From Flavobacteriales bacterium (GTDB taxonomy: Bacteria > Bacteroidota > Bacteroidia > NS11-12g > UBA9320), in assembly GCA_020635455.1 (NCBI GenBank), contig JACJZT010000012.1:1-29591 (forward strand): a stretch of 29,591 nucleotides of DNA, read 5' to 3'. The position numbers and the translations under genes are program-made. How positions within the stretch are numbered: position 1 is the stretch's first letter; each line of letters starts with the position of its first letter. This document shows positions 8,056 through 17,343 of this stretch, one piece after another. The notes beneath the pieces were generated by a model. It saw nothing but the letters and a program-made list of their open reading frames with translations, made no database searches and was not told where the DNA came from.

Positions 8056-8724
8056 TCAAAACCCGTGATCGAGAGTGTTTAATAATTGATCCATAGTAAA
8101 TCGATTAATCGCAAAATCCTGATTGCAAGTAGTTGCAAAGGCAAATGCATATCCATCCTTTAGTTCAGGAAGCCGAATGTTATAATTTATTCCCTTATAG
8201 GTACAAACGTCGGGGCGAATAACCATTACTTCCTTCAATACCAGAGAAAGTCCCTTTCCTACAGCCTTTATCACACTTTCTTTGGTAGTCCAGAATCTGT
8301 AAAAAGTATCTTCCGGCGTATCTTCCGAAGTTAATATGCTCCACTCAAGATCTGAGAAAATCCCATCAAACTCAAGAATGTTTACCGGGTTTTTCTCTTC
8401 AACGTCTACTCCTATGGGACCTTCGGTGCTAAAACCGGAAAAAATTACCGAACCGGAATGTGAAATGTTAAAGTGGATCTTGTCGTTGAGATAGGGTTTA
8501 TCAAAATCGGTAAACTTTAACCTGCTGAGCGAATCTAATCCAAATCCTCTTTTGTAAAGTCCTGATAGAATCAGTAATTTTCCTATAAGGTTGCTTTGCT
8601 GATCCTGCCACCTCCTGTAACGCGATACCTTTTCCTTCATTGGGTCAGGCAAAAAGTGCAATGAAGCGTTCCATTGCATTTCGTTCAACCTTTCAGGCAG
8701 ATCAATTAAGGTAAGTTCAATCAA
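8056..8724 (-). CDS. 4'-phosphopantetheinyl transferase, Sfp type
   Basis: This 222-residue enzyme should transfer the phosphopantetheine arm of CoA to the carrier-protein serines of this cluster (NRPS Ser992 and ACP Ser32). The family motifs are clear: HFNISHSG (84-91), GVDVE (105-109) with magnesium-binding Asp107 and Glu109, and WTTKESVIKAVGKGLS (145-160) with Lys148 and Glu149. The length fits the Sfp class, which activates secondary-metabolism carriers. The start is 25 bp after the NRPS stop, so the two genes are very likely co-transcribed. A dedicated PPTase beside a single NRPS suggests the cluster is self-sufficient for carrier activation. Confidence 0.93.
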   Translation of the reverse strand: MIELTLIDLPERLNEMQWNASLHFLPDPMKEKVSRYRRWQDQQSNLIGKLLILSGLYKRGFGLDSLSRLKFTDFDKPYLNDKIHFNISHSGSVIFSGFSTEGPIGVDVEEKNPVNILEFDGIFSDLEWSILTSEDTPEDTFYRFWTTKESVIKAVGKGLSLVLKEVMVIRPDVCTYKGINYNIRLPELKDGYAFAFATTCNQDFAINRFTMDQLLNTLDHGF

Positions 8725-8749
8725 AAATACGTTTTACGAAATAAATTAA

Positions 8750-11700
8750 TTAACCCTGAATTGAAAGCCTTTGGTTTATGGTAACCGGTAATTGATAATA
8801 TCCTGTTTCAGCATTAAACTCCCAGTGTGAACTTTCCAGAAAAGCCTCAAAAGGCATGTTTTTCTTGGTTTTAATAAAATTACACACAATATAATCGAGA
8901 CCATTCTGACTGCTGAAGGTCATTAATTTACCCAGAATGTTCTGCTCCACTTTTCTTCCAAGTACCCTGCAGCTCAGTAAAAACGTTTCAATAAACAGAT
9001 TTTTACCTTCTATTGAAGCCAGTATCAAACCAACCATGCCGTAATCCCCAAAACGATCGCGTACTTCTACGGTCCAGTTAAGAGAATCCTCCTTTTCCAT
9101 CCAGGCCGAAATATCTTCAGGTGTTTTGCGTATTCCGTTCAGATTGAACTGATTGGTACGCATGGTTAACTGAACGGATCGTTCAAGACTGTCCAAACGT
9201 ATGGGTCTGATGTTTATTTCAATGTTAAGGGATTTAACAAATTCATCAACAGACACAAAATTTACCTGCTCTTCCTTTCTCTTTTTTTCAATGCGGTACA
9301 TTGAGTTTCGTTTGAGATCTTCAGCTGTGACGCCAAACACATCAAATTCCCAGGTGTGATTCAAGATCTCTTCAAATTCATCTGAATTCTCAGGGATATG
9401 TACTGTAAAAATATCCGGTTGATAGGTATTAACCTGCTCAAGTTCATACTCCGAATCGTCGAGGAAGATAAAACTGTTAACTCCCAGGCTTAATTCTGAA
9501 GCCATTGAAGCTAAATTGTCAGACTTAGGCTGCCAGTTAATTCTGTGTGAGGAAATATGTTCTCTTTTCAAGATCATATCCGGATGTTTTTCAAAAACTT
9601 CCCAAACGTCATTTTCATTATTTTTACTGGTCAGAACAAGTAAAAATCCTTCGTTGTATTTTTTGAGAATAAACTCTTGTAAAAACTTATAATGTTCGTT
9701 GATCTCAACACCAAGTGCACCGGTTTCGCCACAAATTCCTTTCCAAAGCGTGTTATCGCAATCAAGAGCAATAACCTTGTATACAGGACCCTTAAAGGCT
9801 TTTAGCTTTCGCATTATATACGTTCCGTATGCTGCATAAAATTCTTCACTGAACGGAATATGACCCAGTTTATCCGAATTGTGATCGTATACTTTATCAA
9901 CGCTGTACAAGTTGGCAACTTCCTCTAATTTGAACAGATGCATGTTTGAATATCCGGAAATAAAACTTTCCAGTTTAGTGCATATATCGACCAGTGAATT
10001 GAAGATCGTTTTGTTCTTATAGGTTTCAGGATCGGGTTTACACACACTCATTAAGAAAGGAGTAAATACCGATTTGGCTATGTTTTCAAGTAAATGTTTG
10101 AGTTCTTCAAACATTGTTTCCAGGATCTTTAATTTTTCAGAAGGTTTCTTTTCCGAGTGATCCCGGATCCAGTCTTCCGGACGGAATAAAATAAGGTTTA
10201 CACCCTTGTTCGTCCACAATTTACCAGATGTATCCATCAGTTGCTGAAACACCTGATTATAAGGAGCAAATTCAAGATCTATCTTTACCTCTAGTTCTTC
10301 CGACCAATACTGAATTGCATCCGTAACCGGTTCGGCAACGTAACTGGAACAAATATAGACCGGCAGGGTCTTTTGTACGGGTTCATCCTTACCTGCCTGT
10401 TCAACTGAATCGGTTTTTTCTGACAATTCCATTGGAATGATCTCATTAAGCACCAGGTCTTTGTTTGCTGTGATCCTACCAAGCAGTTCAAGATAACTTT
10501 CAAGAAAATCCAGCATGGTTCTTTCCTCAAAAAGTTTGGTGTTATAGCTGAGATACAAGCTCAAACCCTGACCAACCTGCTCTATATCCAGTTTAAAATC
10601 CAGTACCGATTGAAACAACTCTTCCTGAACATCTGCATTAGATACTATTTCCAATCCACTTTGCTGAAGCACAGTATTGGTCAATCCGTCCTTGCTCTGA
10701 ATGTTTTGCTCCAAATGGAAATTAACCATGGTATCAAACATTGGATTTCTTGAAACATCCCTTTTCTTAACCAGGTTGTCCACCATCAGGTCAAATGGAT
10801 AGTCCTGATGATTATAGGCTTCAGAAAGTGTTTTCTGGCATTCCTGTAAATATTCCGATAGCAGACTTTCGCGTTTCGGATACATCCGAACCGGCAAAAA
10901 GTTTATAAATACGCCGATAAGGTTTTCGAGATCAATGTGACTTCTCCCCGAGCTCATTACACCGATGACAACATCTTCCTGTTTACTTAAACGTGAAACC
11001 ATCAAACCATATAAGGAGACCATAAAATTGTTTAAGGTCATGTTGTAATGCACTGCCATTTTCCTTAGGGAATTTACCAGTGAATCCGGAATATTCTTTT
11101 GAATCAGCCCGCCAAAAAAGCTCAGAACTTTTGGTCGTGGGAAATCCGTAGGAAAATTCAATACCGGGATACCGTCCCTGAATTGTTCTTTCCAGAAATC
11201 CTTATGATGAAGTATTGACTTTAAATGCCAGGCAGCATAATCTTTGTATTGCAGAGCCAAAGGTTTTAGAGCGGCTTCTTCACCATTTAGTATGGCGTGG
11301 TAATAGGTGAAAACTTCCTGAATAAATATCGACTTTGACCACCCATCGCTAATTAAATGATGAATGTTTATCGCAAATACATATTTTTCTTTTCCAAGAA
11401 TAAACAGTGCAGCCTTCAATAAGGGTCCTTTATCAAACTCAAAGGCATTTCTTGTTTCACGATTTATCCATTCTTTCATGAACAGATCGGGTTCTGAATG
11501 TTTGGAAAGGTCGATTTCCTTTACTTTAAAACCCAGCTCGGCTGCTGAAACTATTTTTTGATAAACTTCTCCCTCAACTTCTATGAACCGGGTCCTTAAT
11601 ACTTCGTGCCTCTTAATAACTTCATTGAAGGCATCGTTAAAGGCTTTTCGATTTAGTTTGCCTTTAAGAACAAAACTGTTCATATTGTTGTAAGCTTCAG

Positions 11701-14700
11701 AGCCTGAACTAAAATGACTCAGGATCCAGAATCTTTTTTGGGCATGTGAAAGTTCATAATGATCTTTTTGTGGTTGAATTTCGATCTCTTCAAACTGATG
11801 ATGCTTTTCGGCAGCTAAAACCATACTGAGTTTTCGTACCGTGGGGTTAGAAAACACAAGCTCGACATCGATCTTTATGTTCAAAATTTTAAAGATCCTG
11901 GAAGTCAGCTGTATAGCATTCAGACTATGTCCGCCCAATTCAAAGAAGTTATCATCCACACCAACTTCCTGCACGTTCAGGAGTTCTTTCCAAATCAAAA
12001 CCAGAGTAGATTCGGTAGCGTTTGAGGCGGCTACGAAGTGTTTGCTGGTCATTTCTTCGGTTTCCGGAATTGGTAATGACTTTCGATCGATCTTTCCATT
12101 TGGTGTAAAGGGCCAGTTTTCCATTTCGATCCACACCAGCGGGATCATAAAATCGGGAAGAAGGTTCTTCAGATATTTGATCACTTCTTCTTTATCAAAT
12201 TCTCCGGTTGGGATAACGTAAGCTACAAGTTTCTTTTCACCAAGCTGGTTGGCATGTGCCATAACCACGGCTTCGTTGATGCTCGGATGCTTGATTAAAA
12301 CGGCCTCAATTTCACCCAATTCAATTCGGAAACCTCTGATCTTCACTTGATTATCTATCCTGCCAAGAAATTCAATATTACCTTCCGGCAGGATTCTTCC
12401 AATATCACCGGTTCGGTAAAGACGTTCGCCATAAATTGGATTCAGAGGATTTTTTATAAACTTGCTTTCCGTTAGTTCCGGACTGTTTAAATACCCTCTT
12501 GCCAATCCTGATCCTCCTATAAAGATCTCACCAATAGAACCGATCGGTAGTTGCTCGAGTTCATGATTTAGGATAAAAACAAAAGTATTGGATATTGGCT
12601 TGCCAATAAGTACCGGATTTTCTTTACTGAGCTTATAGCAAGTGCTGTAGGTGGTATCTTCCGATGGGCCATACAAATTGCGAATGCTAACATCCTTATA
12701 ATTTAAACCCTGATGCAATTGGGAAGGAATGCTTTCTCCGGCCATATTCATAACCTTGATTTTTGAAATATCGGAACCGGAAAGCACCAAACTTTGTATT
12801 ACGCTTGGAACGCTATTGGTTAAGATACGGTTATCGACGGCAAAAAACTTACTGATGTATAAACCATTTTCAAGCAATCTCAGCTTTTTTCCAATTGACA
12901 AAGGGAAGAATATTTCAAAAACGGAAAGGTCGAAACAAATTGAGGTTCCGGCATAAACTATGTCGAATTTTTCACCGGCAAACTCATTTTTACACCACAT
13001 TAGGAATGCGTAAACGTTTCCGTGTTCGATCATAACCCCTTTGGGTCGACCCTCTGATCCTGAGGTAAATATTATATAAGCCAGTTGATCGTGAAAGATC
13101 TGAATGTTCGGATTGTATTGTGATTCCAATGCTATGTTCTGCCAATCGTCATCAAGATCGATCAGATTGATGTTCGATCTTTGAATTTTATTTTTGGCCA
13201 ACTTACTGGTTAAAACATAACTTGCGTCACATTCGTTCAGCATATAATTAATGCGTTCGAGTGGATAATCGGGATCAATAGGAACATAAGCTGCGCCTGT
13301 CTTAAGAACCCCAAGCATTGCTGAGATCATATTGACGTCTCTCTCTATGCAAATAGGCACAAGGCTTGATTTCCCTACGCCTTTTTTTATCAGGTAATGT
13401 GCAATTTGATTCGAGATCCGGTTAAGTTCCTTATAATTGATCTTGGTGTGCTCAATGATGATCGCATCGGCATTTGGCGTGTTGTTTACCTGAGCCTCAA
13501 AAAGATCAAGGATGGTTTGGTCTGATGATATGAATTCATCCGTTTTATTAAAGGCCTCAAGAACTTCAAACTCTTTGTTCGGTATTATTTTATACTTACC
13601 ATATTCTTTGTCCGGATTCTGAGCAAATTGGGAAAGAATATACAGTACCCTTTCAACCATAAGTTCCACTTCGTTTTCATAAAAATAATCCAGCAAATAG
13701 TGGACGTGAAGTTCCAAAGGTTTTCCTTTACCATATTCTCTCCAACACAATTGCAGAGGATTACGGTCAAATTCGTTGGCTATCCTTTTTATGTCTGCTT
13801 CGATCTCCTGACCAAAATCAAGGCTAAAATTCAAGGGTTCATAATTTACACTTACCTCATAAAGGTATCCATCCGCTGCATTTAACTTCAAATCCCGGCT
13901 CAGGTCACCAATGGGGTAATTCTGATGCCGGTAATCCGAACGCAGATCATTCTTGATCGCATCCAGAACATCTTTTAATTTTTGCTCCCGGTTATACTCT
14001 CCTTTGAACAACAACAAACCGCTGAACATACCTACCATGTTTCTGGCACGTTTCGAACTTCTTTTGTGCACCGGTATTCCAAGATAGAGCGTTTGTAAAT
14101 TATTGGTCTTACCAAAATACAGAAATAAGGCAGCAAGAGTAAGTTGAAAAATTCCGGTATTAACGTCATTTTCGAGCTGGGTGATCTGTTCCTGTTGTTC
14201 GGCGCTTAATCTATAAACAAAGGTTTTACTTGGAGTGGACTGCTCAGTGGATTGAAAGGATTTCCTTTGAAGTATTTTGGGTGGAACCTGAGAAATTTTA
14301 TCGAGCCAATACTTACGGTCATCGTTATACTCATCCGACTGAATGTATTCCGAGGCTTTTTGGGCTTCTTCGATGTACGATGGAAATTGAAAGACCACCT
14401 CTTCCGTCGGTTCTGTAAGAGATTTGTATTTATCGGCTATATATTTGACAAAAACAATAAAACCATAACCGTCTGTGATCAAATGGTGATATTTACCAAA
14501 AAACCAGTGTTCATTGTCTGAGATCTTGATCAGACTGTGATCGAACAAGGGAATGCTAATGTTAAACTCGAAAGGTTGATTGAATGCATTTTGCATCCAT
14601 TCAAGAGCCTCCTGGTTTGCCTGAGAAGATGAACTAAAATCAAGTTCCGATAAAGGCAGGATTTTAAAAGTTTCATCAACGAAAAAGCGAAACTCCTCTT

Positions 14701-14899
14701 CTTCAAGCTGAAATCGCATTTTAAAGGCATCGAATACACCGGCCGCTGAATTAACGGCCTTCTGAAACATATCAAGGTCGAGCTTACCTTTCAGCTTAAT
14801 GTACCCTCCAATGTTGTAATGTGGACTAGCAGAATGAATAAGCTGATCTACATATACATCGTTTTGCGAAGGATGCAAAGGTATGTCTGTTCTTCTCAT
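8750..14899 (-). CDS. Non-ribosomal peptide synthetase, C-A-PCP-C-FkbH
   Basis: This 2049-residue megasynthase starts directly with a condensation domain (about 1-440; HHLITDG at 138-144). The adenylation domain spans about 460-945 (FTSGSEGRPKG 611-621, YGPSE 743-747, YRTGD 828-832, NGKIDRK 934-940). A carrier domain follows with Ser992 in LGGHSL. A second condensation domain covers about 1045-1490 (HHLISDG 1180-1186). The C-terminal third (1512-2049) is FkbH-like: an SGNH-like lead domain, a HAD-IIIC core with DCDNT at 1713-1717 and FLDDSEYE at 1812-1819, then MRTNQFNLNG and RDRFGDYGMVG. The A-domain code read by alignment to GrsA is D657 L658 F661 N695 N718 A720 L742 T750 Y751 K936. I recall DLFNNALTYK as an alanine code (McyA), which needs checking. 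There is no thioesterase or second carrier in cis. FkbH domains convert 1,3-bisphosphoglycerate to glyceryl-S-ACP in characterised systems. Confidence 0.93.
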   Translation of the reverse strand: MRRTDIPLHPSQNDVYVDQLIHSASPHYNIGGYIKLKGKLDLDMFQKAVNSAAGVFDAFKMRFQLEEEEFRFFVDETFKILPLSELDFSSSSQANQEALEWMQNAFNQPFEFNISIPLFDHSLIKISDNEHWFFGKYHHLITDGYGFIVFVKYIADKYKSLTEPTEEVVFQFPSYIEEAQKASEYIQSDEYNDDRKYWLDKISQVPPKILQRKSFQSTEQSTPSKTFVYRLSAEQQEQITQLENDVNTGIFQLTLAALFLYFGKTNNLQTLYLGIPVHKRSSKRARNMVGMFSGLLLFKGEYNREQKLKDVLDAIKNDLRSDYRHQNYPIGDLSRDLKLNAADGYLYEVSVNYEPLNFSLDFGQEIEADIKRIANEFDRNPLQLCWREYGKGKPLELHVHYLLDYFYENEVELMVERVLYILSQFAQNPDKEYGKYKIIPNKEFEVLEAFNKTDEFISSDQTILDLFEAQVNNTPNADAIIIEHTKINYKELNRISNQIAHYLIKKGVGKSSLVPICIERDVNMISAMLGVLKTGAAYVPIDPDYPLERINYMLNECDASYVLTSKLAKNKIQRSNINLIDLDDDWQNIALESQYNPNIQIFHDQLAYIIFTSGSEGRPKGVMIEHGNVYAFLMWCKNEFAGEKFDIVYAGTSICFDLSVFEIFFPLSIGKKLRLLENGLYISKFFAVDNRILTNSVPSVIQSLVLSGSDISKIKVMNMAGESIPSQLHQGLNYKDVSIRNLYGPSEDTTYSTCYKLSKENPVLIGKPISNTFVFILNHELEQLPIGSIGEIFIGGSGLARGYLNSPELTESKFIKNPLNPIYGERLYRTGDIGRILPEGNIEFLGRIDNQVKIRGFRIELGEIEAVLIKHPSINEAVVMAHANQLGEKKLVAYVIPTGEFDKEEVIKYLKNLLPDFMIPLVWIEMENWPFTPNGKIDRKSLPIPETEEMTSKHFVAASNATESTLVLIWKELLNVQEVGVDDNFFELGGHSLNAIQLTSRIFKILNIKIDVELVFSNPTVRKLSMVLAAEKHHQFEEIEIQPQKDHYELSHAQKRFWILSHFSSGSEAYNNMNSFVLKGKLNRKAFNDAFNEVIKRHEVLRTRFIEVEGEVYQKIVSAAELGFKVKEIDLSKHSEPDLFMKEWINRETRNAFEFDKGPLLKAALFILGKEKYVFAINIHHLISDGWSKSIFIQEVFTYYHAILNGEEAALKPLALQYKDYAAWHLKSILHHKDFWKEQFRDGIPVLNFPTDFPRPKVLSFFGGLIQKNIPDSLVNSLRKMAVHYNMTLNNFMVSLYGLMVSRLSKQEDVVIGVMSSGRSHIDLENLIGVFINFLPVRMYPKRESLLSEYLQECQKTLSEAYNHQDYPFDLMVDNLVKKRDVSRNPMFDTMVNFHLEQNIQSKDGLTNTVLQQSGLEIVSNADVQEELFQSVLDFKLDIEQVGQGLSLYLSYNTKLFEERTMLDFLESYLELLGRITANKDLVLNEIIPMELSEKTDSVEQAGKDEPVQKTLPVYICSSYVAEPVTDAIQYWSEELEVKIDLEFAPYNQVFQQLMDTSGKLWTNKGVNLILFRPEDWIRDHSEKKPSEKLKILETMFEELKHLLENIAKSVFTPFLMSVCKPDPETYKNKTIFNSLVDICTKLESFISGYSNMHLFKLEEVANLYSVDKVYDHNSDKLGHIPFSEEFYAAYGTYIMRKLKAFKGPVYKVIALDCDNTLWKGICGETGALGVEINEHYKFLQEFILKKYNEGFLLVLTSKNNENDVWEVFEKHPDMILKREHISSHRINWQPKSDNLASMASELSLGVNSFIFLDDSEYELEQVNTYQPDIFTVHIPENSDEFEEILNHTWEFDVFGVTAEDLKRNSMYRIEKKRKEEQVNFVSVDEFVKSLNIEINIRPIRLDSLERSVQLTMRTNQFNLNGIRKTPEDISAWMEKEDSLNWTVEVRDRFGDYGMVGLILASIEGKNLFIETFLLSCRVLGRKVEQNILGKLMTFSSQNGLDYIVCNFIKTKKNMPFEAFLESSHWEFNAETGYYQLPVTINQRLSIQG

Positions 14900-14946
14900 A
14901 TTACAGCCATATAGGCATTAGGGTGTAAGTAGTATAAGTCTTTAAA

Positions 14947-16572
14947 TCAGGCAGTTGCCATCTGAACCTGCTTGTCGTATAAGATCTCTTTTTCACCAAA
15001 GAGTCTTTCAGCGACAATTCCACGTTCACGACAAAGTTGCACTAATTTATTGGATTGTACAATAGGATTTGAATCATCGGTGTATTTTATACTGCTGATA
15101 AATTCGCACCAAGGCTCTTGTCCCATGGCATAAACGTAGATTTCCTTAGGATTGAAAATGTCGACCAAAGCCATTCCTTTAGCACAATCCGAACCGGCTA
15201 ATCTTCTACTTCCATCCATGTCTCTTGGAATTTTTTTGGTCATTAAGGGACCGTATAGCCAGGTTAAAGGCGCTCCATCACATTCCATTCCAAGGAACAT
15301 AACATCGACTTCCCCAATTTCATCATAAATTCTGCTGTAGAGACGGGATTCGACGATCCTTGAATCTGCCAGGAATAATAATTTGAATTCACCGATCTTA
15401 ACCAGATAACACATCTTGTTGATGATGTTCAAATCGGAGTGTTCACCTATGAAAGGCAAGCCGGTCATTACGGCATCGCTGAAGGTAAACGTTTCCATTT
15501 CATCCAGAGCAATCACATTTTTAAATCCAACATTCTCAAACATAAGTCTCAGATCGGGATCTTCAAGTTTTCCGCTGTTTGTTCGAGGAACAATAAGGTT
15601 CTTTATCTTATGTCGTAAAGGCAACAAGGTTTCAAACAGAATGTGATCCTGGTGATTGTGGGTAATGAAAACATAATCAATGGTATCGGGAAGGTCAACA
15701 TCCGAAAAATGCTCCACATCCGAGTGGTAACCGTAATAACTGATAAGCGGATCGAGTAAAATACTTACATCTTTGGTTTCTACCAAAATACAAGCGTGTC
15801 CGAAATACCTCATTCGGATCTTATCACCTGTATACTTTTTGTAAGGCTCCGGAGTTTCATCGGTAAAGAAGGTTTCAAACAAGGCCTCATTTTCAGGTGT
15901 CAGCAAAGAACCCAATTTACCTTTGATGTATTCAAGGGTTTGAGGTTTCCGTTTCATTCTGGCCAATTCATCAATGATCTCACTTTCAAAGGGGATAGCA
16001 AGAGGCATAACATCCGTTTCCCGAAGTCGCGGTGTACTTAAGCAAAAAGGTCTTTCGTCGTTGTTGGTGATCCACAAGGCAACCGACTGCGAATTTTTAT
16101 TATAATATTTACTCCTGTATAGCAGTGATTCAAAAAATCTGAAGCCGGGATGATTCTGGCGGTCGTAAAACAATTCTACGTATCCTCTGAGTATGTCGGG
16201 AACTTTCTCGTATACATTTTCAAGACCAAACCCAACCGCCTCGGTTTCAAGCATTTTATCCAACTCCTTTACCGCTTTGGCAAACTCCAGCATATCAGCC
16301 TGTTTGTCTTCCGAATCCTTTTTCAGAGCTTCTACCTCATCAATTCTTCCTCCTCCGAAATCCATAAAAGGTCCCCCTCTCATTTTTGGGTTTAGTACCG
16401 CTTCAGCATGAATGGAAGGAGCTGCCAGATAAGACTCCATAATGGTGTGGTGCCGATTTGCAATGTTCATGGCTGCTGTTGCAGGAGAAACGAGATGACT
16501 CCAGGCGTACCAGTTGTCAACCAGAGGTTCAATAACTACGTTTGGTTTTAAGTAAACTTTTTTCTCGCTCAT
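14947..16572 (-). CDS. CmlA-like diiron beta-hydroxylase with metallo-beta-lactamase fold
   Basis: This 541-residue protein matches CmlA of chloramphenicol biosynthesis (about 530 residues) in length and layout. An N-terminal dimerisation or carrier-binding region (opening VVIEPLVDNWYAWSHL) precedes a metallo-beta-lactamase fold. The iron ligands fall at the same numbers I recall for CmlA: His305, His307, Asp309 and His310 in THNHQDH, Glu377 in IGEHSD, Asp403 in LADS, plus Glu430. The Glu at 377, where hydrolytic members have His, marks the oxygenase branch. CmlA hydroxylates the beta-carbon of an amino acid bound to an NRPS carrier. By analogy this enzyme should act on the amino acid on NRPS Ser992. 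It lies 47 bp before the NRPS start and 16 bp after the thioesterase stop. The substrate is inferred. Confidence 0.88.
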   Translation of the reverse strand: MSEKKVYLKPNVVIEPLVDNWYAWSHLVSPATAAMNIANRHHTIMESYLAAPSIHAEAVLNPKMRGGPFMDFGGGRIDEVEALKKDSEDKQADMLEFAKAVKELDKMLETEAVGFGLENVYEKVPDILRGYVELFYDRQNHPGFRFFESLLYRSKYYNKNSQSVALWITNNDERPFCLSTPRLRETDVMPLAIPFESEIIDELARMKRKPQTLEYIKGKLGSLLTPENEALFETFFTDETPEPYKKYTGDKIRMRYFGHACILVETKDVSILLDPLISYYGYHSDVEHFSDVDLPDTIDYVFITHNHQDHILFETLLPLRHKIKNLIVPRTNSGKLEDPDLRLMFENVGFKNVIALDEMETFTFSDAVMTGLPFIGEHSDLNIINKMCYLVKIGEFKLLFLADSRIVESRLYSRIYDEIGEVDVMFLGMECDGAPLTWLYGPLMTKKIPRDMDGSRRLAGSDCAKGMALVDIFNPKEIYVYAMGQEPWCEFISSIKYTDDSNPIVQSNKLVQLCRERGIVAERLFGEKEILYDKQVQMATA

Positions 16573-16588
16573 ACGTTAATTTGGTTAT

Positions 16589-17290
16589 TTATTTAAGTTT
16601 TTCCGTAATAATTTTTAAAATTTCTTCAGCATGTTCAAGAATGAAGAAGTGTTTTCCCGGCATCCTGATGAAATCAACTTTTTGGCTGCTTTCATTCTGC
16701 CAAAGCTCAATATCCTCAAGGGTCATATCTTCTTCGGTTCCTGTAATTACTGTCATCGGGATGTTAAAAGGCTCAGATCTTTCGTAAGTGTAGGTTTCGC
16801 AAGCCTGAAAATCAGCCCGAAGTATGGGTTCAAAGTACGACAATAAATCTTCATTTTCCAATATTGCATCCGGCATTCCACCCAAATCTTTCATTTCCAA
16901 AATAAATTTATCCTTAGGAAGAAGGTGTCTCATTTTGCTAAATCTTGAAATTGCAGAAGGTCCTGAGGTTCCCGTAATAAAAATATGCAAGGGCAAAGGT
17001 TTTCGATTTTCAAGGATCTTTTTGGTTAAGAGAAAGGCTAACAAACCTCCCATGCTATGACCGTATATCCCGTAAAAGCCCTGTTCTAACTGACCTTCCA
17101 CCTGTTTATATACATCATCAACCAAAAGTTCTATGTCAGAAATTGGTGATTCCTGTATCCTTCCCACCCTACCCGGATACTCGAGTGGTACTATGTTTAA
17201 ATTACCCGGAGCAAGATCCTGATATTCCCGGTATGAGTATTTATGTCCACCCGCATAAGGCAGGCAAAATAAATTGATGATTTTCGTCAT
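16589..17290 (-). CDS. Type II thioesterase (GrsT/SrfAD-like)
   Basis: This 233-residue alpha/beta hydrolase is the typical size for external editing thioesterases. The opening INLFCLPYAGG and the segment EYPGR are family hallmarks. GHSMGG (77-82) holds the nucleophile Ser79. The likely acid is Asp188 in GTEEDMT, and the likely base is His214 in GKHFF. Such enzymes free blocked carrier domains by removing wrong acyl groups, and some release products. The NRPS lacks an in-cis TE, so this protein could do both jobs here; that is inference. It lies 53 bp after the small membrane-protein gene and 16 bp before the CmlA-like gene. Confidence 0.9.
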   Translation of the reverse strand: MTKIINLFCLPYAGGHKYSYREYQDLAPGNLNIVPLEYPGRVGRIQESPISDIELLVDDVYKQVEGQLEQGFYGIYGHSMGGLLAFLLTKKILENRKPLPLHIFITGTSGPSAISRFSKMRHLLPKDKFILEMKDLGGMPDAILENEDLLSYFEPILRADFQACETYTYERSEPFNIPMTVITGTEEDMTLEDIELWQNESSQKVDFIRMPGKHFFILEHAEEILKIITEKLK

Positions 17291-17343
17291 GAATTATTTA
17301 TGAAAATTTTATAAACGATCTAAAACAGGGAGAATAAAGAATT

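Noticed and set aside
11841..12221. Plus-strand open frame of 126 codons inside the NRPS gene
   Set aside because: It is antisense to conserved A and PCP domain sequence, has no family signature and no promoter, so it is a shadow frame.
14947..16572. A beta-lactamase or ordinary metallo-hydrolase
   Set aside because: Glu377 replaces the usual His ligand, a large N-terminal domain is present, and the ligand numbering matches CmlA.
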